A stretch of DNA of 15,026 nt from an uncultured Collinsella sp. (GTDB lineage Bacteria; Actinomycetota; Coriobacteriia; Coriobacteriales; Coriobacteriaceae), in the NCBI GenBank assembly GCA_900540935.1, contig UQHW01000041.1, positions 1 through 15,026 on the forward strand, read 5' to 3'. A program made the translations under genes and the position numbers. Shown piece after piece: positions 12,543 through 15,026 of the stretch (positions are counted from its first letter, which is position 1; each line of letters opens with the position of its first letter). The notes under the pieces are model-generated. The model was given only the letters and a program-made list of their open reading frames with translations. It made no database searches and was not told the origin of the DNA.

Positions 12543-13961
12543 ATGGCCTACGACGCCAAGAAAATCTATTACCGCTTCGATGACCACTTGAGCCGCCTGG
12601 TTCTGGATTACGAAGCAAGCCGCCAGATTTCGCCTGAGAGCGAAAGCCTCTACCACGGCCTGCCGACCGACCCTTATGACGAGGGCCTGTTTGTTGAGCA
12701 CAATGTCAAGCGCGGCCTGCGCAATGCCGACGGCTCGGGCGTGGTCGCGGGCCTCACTCGCATCTCGGATGTGCACGGCTACAACAAGGTCGACGGAAAG
12801 GTCGTGCCCGATCAGGGCAAGCTCACGCTTCGCGGCTACAGCATCGAGGATCTGGTCAACAATGCCCAGGCCGAGAATCGCTACGGCTACGAGGAAGTCG
12901 CCTATCTGCTTATCACGGGTTCGCTGCCCAACAAGGAAGAGCTCGACGGCTTTTGCGAGCGCCTGGGCGCCTTTAGACATCTGAGCGACGAGTACGTCAA
13001 AGAGTTCCCTATGACCACGGTGTCGTCGAGCATCATGAACGTGCTCCAGCGCGCCGTGCTGCTGCTCTACGCCTTCGATGCCGAACCAGACGTGATCACG
13101 CCCGAGCATGAGATCGACGTGGCTATTTCCATGCTCGCACGTCTCCCGCGCATCGCCGCCTTCGCACACATGGCCTCGATCGCCAAGCTTCGCGGCTCCG
13201 AGGTTCACGTGCCGCACCCCACGCCCGGCCTCTCCACCGCCGAGACCATCCTACAGGTGCTCCGCGGCGGTATGGCGTTCACCCGCGATGAGGCCATGCT
13301 GCTCGACGTGATGCTCATGCTGCATGCAGAGCACGGCGGCGGCAACAACTCCACGTTTGCCTGCCGCGTGCTGTCCTCCTCGGCCACCGACCCGTATTCC
13401 GCCTACGCCGCGGCCATCGGCTCGCTCAAGGGCCCGCGCCACGGCGGCGCCAACGCCAAGGTCGTGTCCATGCACGAGGACATCCGTGCGCATGTCTCCA
13501 ACTGGGAGGACGAGGACGAGGTCGCAGCCTATCTGAGCAAGATTCTCGATAAGCAGGCCTTCGACGGCACGGGCCTCATCTACGGCATGGGCCACGCCGT
13601 CTACACGCTGAGCGACCCGCGCGCCGAGGTCTGCCGCCGTTACGCGCGCTCGCTTGCCGCCAAGAAGGACTTGGGCGAGGAGTTCGCGCTCATCGAGCGC
13701 ATCGAGCGCCTGGCCCCGCAGGTGATGCGCGACCACGGCATGACCAAGCCCATCTGCGCCAACATCGACCTGTACACGGGCTTTATTTACAAAATGCTCG
13801 GCGTGCCCGAGACGCTCTTTACACCGCTGTTCGCCGTCGCCCGCATGGCCGGCTGGTCGGCGCACCGCATGGAAGAGCTCTTCTGCGCGCACCGCATCAT
13901 CCGTCCCGCGTATCGCCCGGTTATCGAGCCGCTGGAATACAAGCCGCTCGCCGATCGCTAG
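12543..13961 (+). CDS. gltA: Citrate synthase
   Basis: Condenses oxaloacetate and acetyl-CoA to citrate, probably serving 2-oxoglutarate/glutamate synthesis in an anaerobe. 472 aa. Active-site landmarks: His264 in LMLHAEHGGGNNSTF, His300 in GPRHGGAN, His351 in GMGHAVYTLSDPRA and the catalytic Asp409 in NIDLYTGFIYKMLG. It has an N-terminal extension of about 65 residues before the GL-xxISDV...G region, as in citrate synthases of anaerobic Firmicutes/Actinobacteria of 450-480 aa. 2-methylcitrate synthase is a less likely alternative that sequence alone cannot exclude. GAGGAG ribosome site upstream of the ATG. Followed by a strong terminator; possibly co-transcribed with the ACT gene. Confidence 0.94.
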   Translation: MAYDAKKIYYRFDDHLSRLVLDYEASRQISPESESLYHGLPTDPYDEGLFVEHNVKRGLRNADGSGVVAGLTRISDVHGYNKVDGKVVPDQGKLTLRGYSIEDLVNNAQAENRYGYEEVAYLLITGSLPNKEELDGFCERLGAFRHLSDEYVKEFPMTTVSSSIMNVLQRAVLLLYAFDAEPDVITPEHEIDVAISMLARLPRIAAFAHMASIAKLRGSEVHVPHPTPGLSTAETILQVLRGGMAFTRDEAMLLDVMLMLHAEHGGGNNSTFACRVLSSSATDPYSAYAAAIGSLKGPRHGGANAKVVSMHEDIRAHVSNWEDEDEVAAYLSKILDKQAFDGTGLIYGMGHAVYTLSDPRAEVCRRYARSLAAKKDLGEEFALIERIERLAPQVMRDHGMTKPICANIDLYTGFIYKMLGVPETLFTPLFAVARMAGWSAHRMEELFCAHRIIRPAYRPVIEPLEYKPLADR

Positions 13962-13984
13962 GACGCGGACCGTTATAGAACCCG

Positions 13985-14023
13985 AGCGTGGCCAGGGCAT
14001 CACCGCCCTCGGCCACGCTTTTT
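13985..14023 (+). terminator. Rho-independent terminator after citrate synthase
   Basis: AGCGTGGCC pairs with GGCCACGCT and an inner AGGGC pairs with GCCCT over a 6-base loop, followed by TTTTT. It begins 24 bases after the stop codon. It ends about 25 bases before the next start codon. Confidence 0.92.
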
Positions 14024-14048
14024 ATGCCAGTAGAAAGGATCGCAGCGA

Positions 14049-14891
14049 ATGATTGTGTTTTCCGATATGGATGGAACGCTGCTGACGAGTGATAAGCAGA
14101 TGAGCGACGCCGCCTGGGCGATGCTCGACGAGCTTGCGCGACGCGGTATTGAGTTTGTGCCCTGCACGGGGCGCCCGCTGTCGGGCGTCTTTGAGCCCAT
14201 CCTCGCCCACCCCGCCGTACACTACGCGGTCTGCGCCAACGGCGCCAGCGTCTGGCAGCTCGACGACGGTATGCCCACCGATACCTCACGTGCTACGCGC
14301 ATTTTGAGCCGACCGCTCGACCGCGCCATCGCCCACCGCGTCCATAGCATTGCCGCCGGCCATGACGTCACCTTCGATATCTTCGCGGACGGGCAGTGCT
14401 TCCTCCCCCGCTCGCTCTACACGCGCCTAGACGAGTTCTGTGGCGGCGACCCGCACATCGCGGCTTCGCTCAAGCGCACACGAACACCGATCGACATGGA
14501 TATCGACAGCAAGATCGACGAGGTCGAGACACTCGAACGCATCGCCATGTACTGGCACGACCCGGCCGATCGCGACGCCATCGCGGCTGCGCTTGATTCG
14601 CTCGGCGGGATCGAGGTCACGCGTTCGTACGCCATGAATATCGAGGTCATGGGCGAGGGCGCTACCAAGGGAACGGCCCTCACTTGGCTATGCGAGCACC
14701 TGGGCGAGCGTCTCGCCGACGCCTGGGCCTTTGGCGACAACATCAACGACATCCCCATGCTGCAGGCGGCGGGCCACGGCATGGCCATGATCAACGCCGA
14801 GCCCGAGGACCGCGAGGCCGCTGACGCCATCACCGAGTTCGACAACGACCACGACGGCGTCGCCCACGCCATCATGGCTGCCCTCGCCTAG
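14049..14891 (+). CDS. Cof-type HAD-superfamily phosphatase
   Basis: 280 aa, HAD subfamily IIB. Motif I DMDGT with nucleophile Asp6 and Asp8; motif II Thr40 in CTGR; motif III Lys207 in GATKGTAL; motif IV GDNINDIPML with Asp230 and Asp234. The cap domain lies between motifs II and III (about 80-190). Such enzymes dephosphorylate sugar phosphates, flavin precursors or other small phosphometabolites in the cytoplasm; the substrate cannot be told here. GAAAGGA precedes the ATG by 9-10 bases. There is little room for a promoter between the citrate synthase terminator and this start, so it may depend on read-through or on a promoter inside the preceding gene end. Confidence 0.94.
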   Translation: MIVFSDMDGTLLTSDKQMSDAAWAMLDELARRGIEFVPCTGRPLSGVFEPILAHPAVHYAVCANGASVWQLDDGMPTDTSRATRILSRPLDRAIAHRVHSIAAGHDVTFDIFADGQCFLPRSLYTRLDEFCGGDPHIAASLKRTRTPIDMDIDSKIDEVETLERIAMYWHDPADRDAIAAALDSLGGIEVTRSYAMNIEVMGEGATKGTALTWLCEHLGERLADAWAFGDNINDIPMLQAAGHGMAMINAEPEDREAADAITEFDNDHDGVAHAIMAALA

Positions 14892-14907
14892 CAGCAGCAA
14901 CCCGGCA

Positions 14908-14944
14908 GGGTAGCTAATTTGGGACGGGGCTATTTTAGCTACCC
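14908..14944. repeat. Hairpin with GGGAC...TATTTT loop, copy B
   Basis: GGGTAGCTAA (14908-14917) and TTAGCTACCC (14935-14944) form a perfect 10-bp stem. The interior GGGACGGGGCTATTTT (14921-14936) matches GGGACTGGTTTATTTT at 4212-4227 in 13 of 16 bases, while the arms are unrelated. It lies 16 bases after the HAD stop and may double as its terminator. GGAAAAC and GTCCCCGG follow, as near copy A and at 5021-5040. Confidence 0.7.
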
Positions 14945-15026
14945 ACGGAAAACCGCAAGGACTGTCCCCGGCTGCCGGCAGAGACGATATGAGCAGGACA
15001 TAAAAACATTGAGAGCCCCTGCTGCA

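Noticed and set aside
12159..14003. Long minus-strand frames over the ACT and citrate synthase genes
   Set aside because: Shadows of well-supported plus-strand genes; no recognisable domains.

Overview
The window reads as chromosomal DNA of a high-GC, Gram-positive anaerobe, most likely a member of the Coriobacteriia (Collinsella-like). This is an inference. It rests on the strong G/C third-position bias of the core genes, an RF2 gene without the programmed frameshift, a ribosomal protein L31 with a long Ala/Lys/Glu-rich tail, and short dispersed hairpins in intergenic DNA. No database search was possible.

Left part (1-5060), minus strand: housekeeping genes rpmE (L31), secA (preprotein translocase ATPase) and prfB (release factor 2). 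secA and prfB overlap by one base (TAATG) and are co-translated. The gap between secA and rpmE (about 4065-4410) holds no gene. It holds a 7+7 dyad, a 10-bp-stem hairpin of a type seen again at the right end of the window, a nested hairpin built from TGGTGC/GCACCA words, and the rpmE terminator. The gap upstream of rpmE (4837-5202) holds a leader hairpin, a candidate rpmE promoter, a CCCGGG-rich hairpin, one copy of a dispersed 54-63 bp repeat, a 19-bp palindrome and the terminator of the next operon.

Middle part (5061-11996): an accessory island lying between two near-identical (61/63) direct repeats. Its minus-strand operon encodes, in order of transcription, a double-length ABC-2-like permease, an ABC ATPase, a permease-ATPase fusion and a small secreted tyrosine-rich protein, followed by a strong terminator. 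Divergently transcribed are a DUF2975-like four-helix membrane protein and a small XRE-type regulator, a common pair. Overlapping dyads cover the -10 of their promoter. Directly after the regulator lies a decayed tyrosine-recombinase fragment. All three permease modules (two in the long permease, one in the fusion) share an N-G-x-G...Y-P motif, so the operon supplies three related membrane modules and two ATPase domains. Peptide export or self-protection is the most plausible role but is inferred.

Right part (11997-15026), plus strand: a UPF0237-type ACT-domain protein, citrate synthase with a strong terminator, and a Cof-type HAD phosphatase starting only about 25 bases after that terminator. 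The gap 11782-12177 holds palindromic debris, the third repeat copy and a weak candidate promoter. The last 135 bases hold a hairpin whose loop matches the one at 4201-4233.

The strongest candidates for something new are the three-module/two-ATPase exporter with its tyrosine-rich secreted partner, the dispersed repeat that brackets it, the loop-conserved hairpin family, and the SPT (instead of SPF) tripeptide in RF2.
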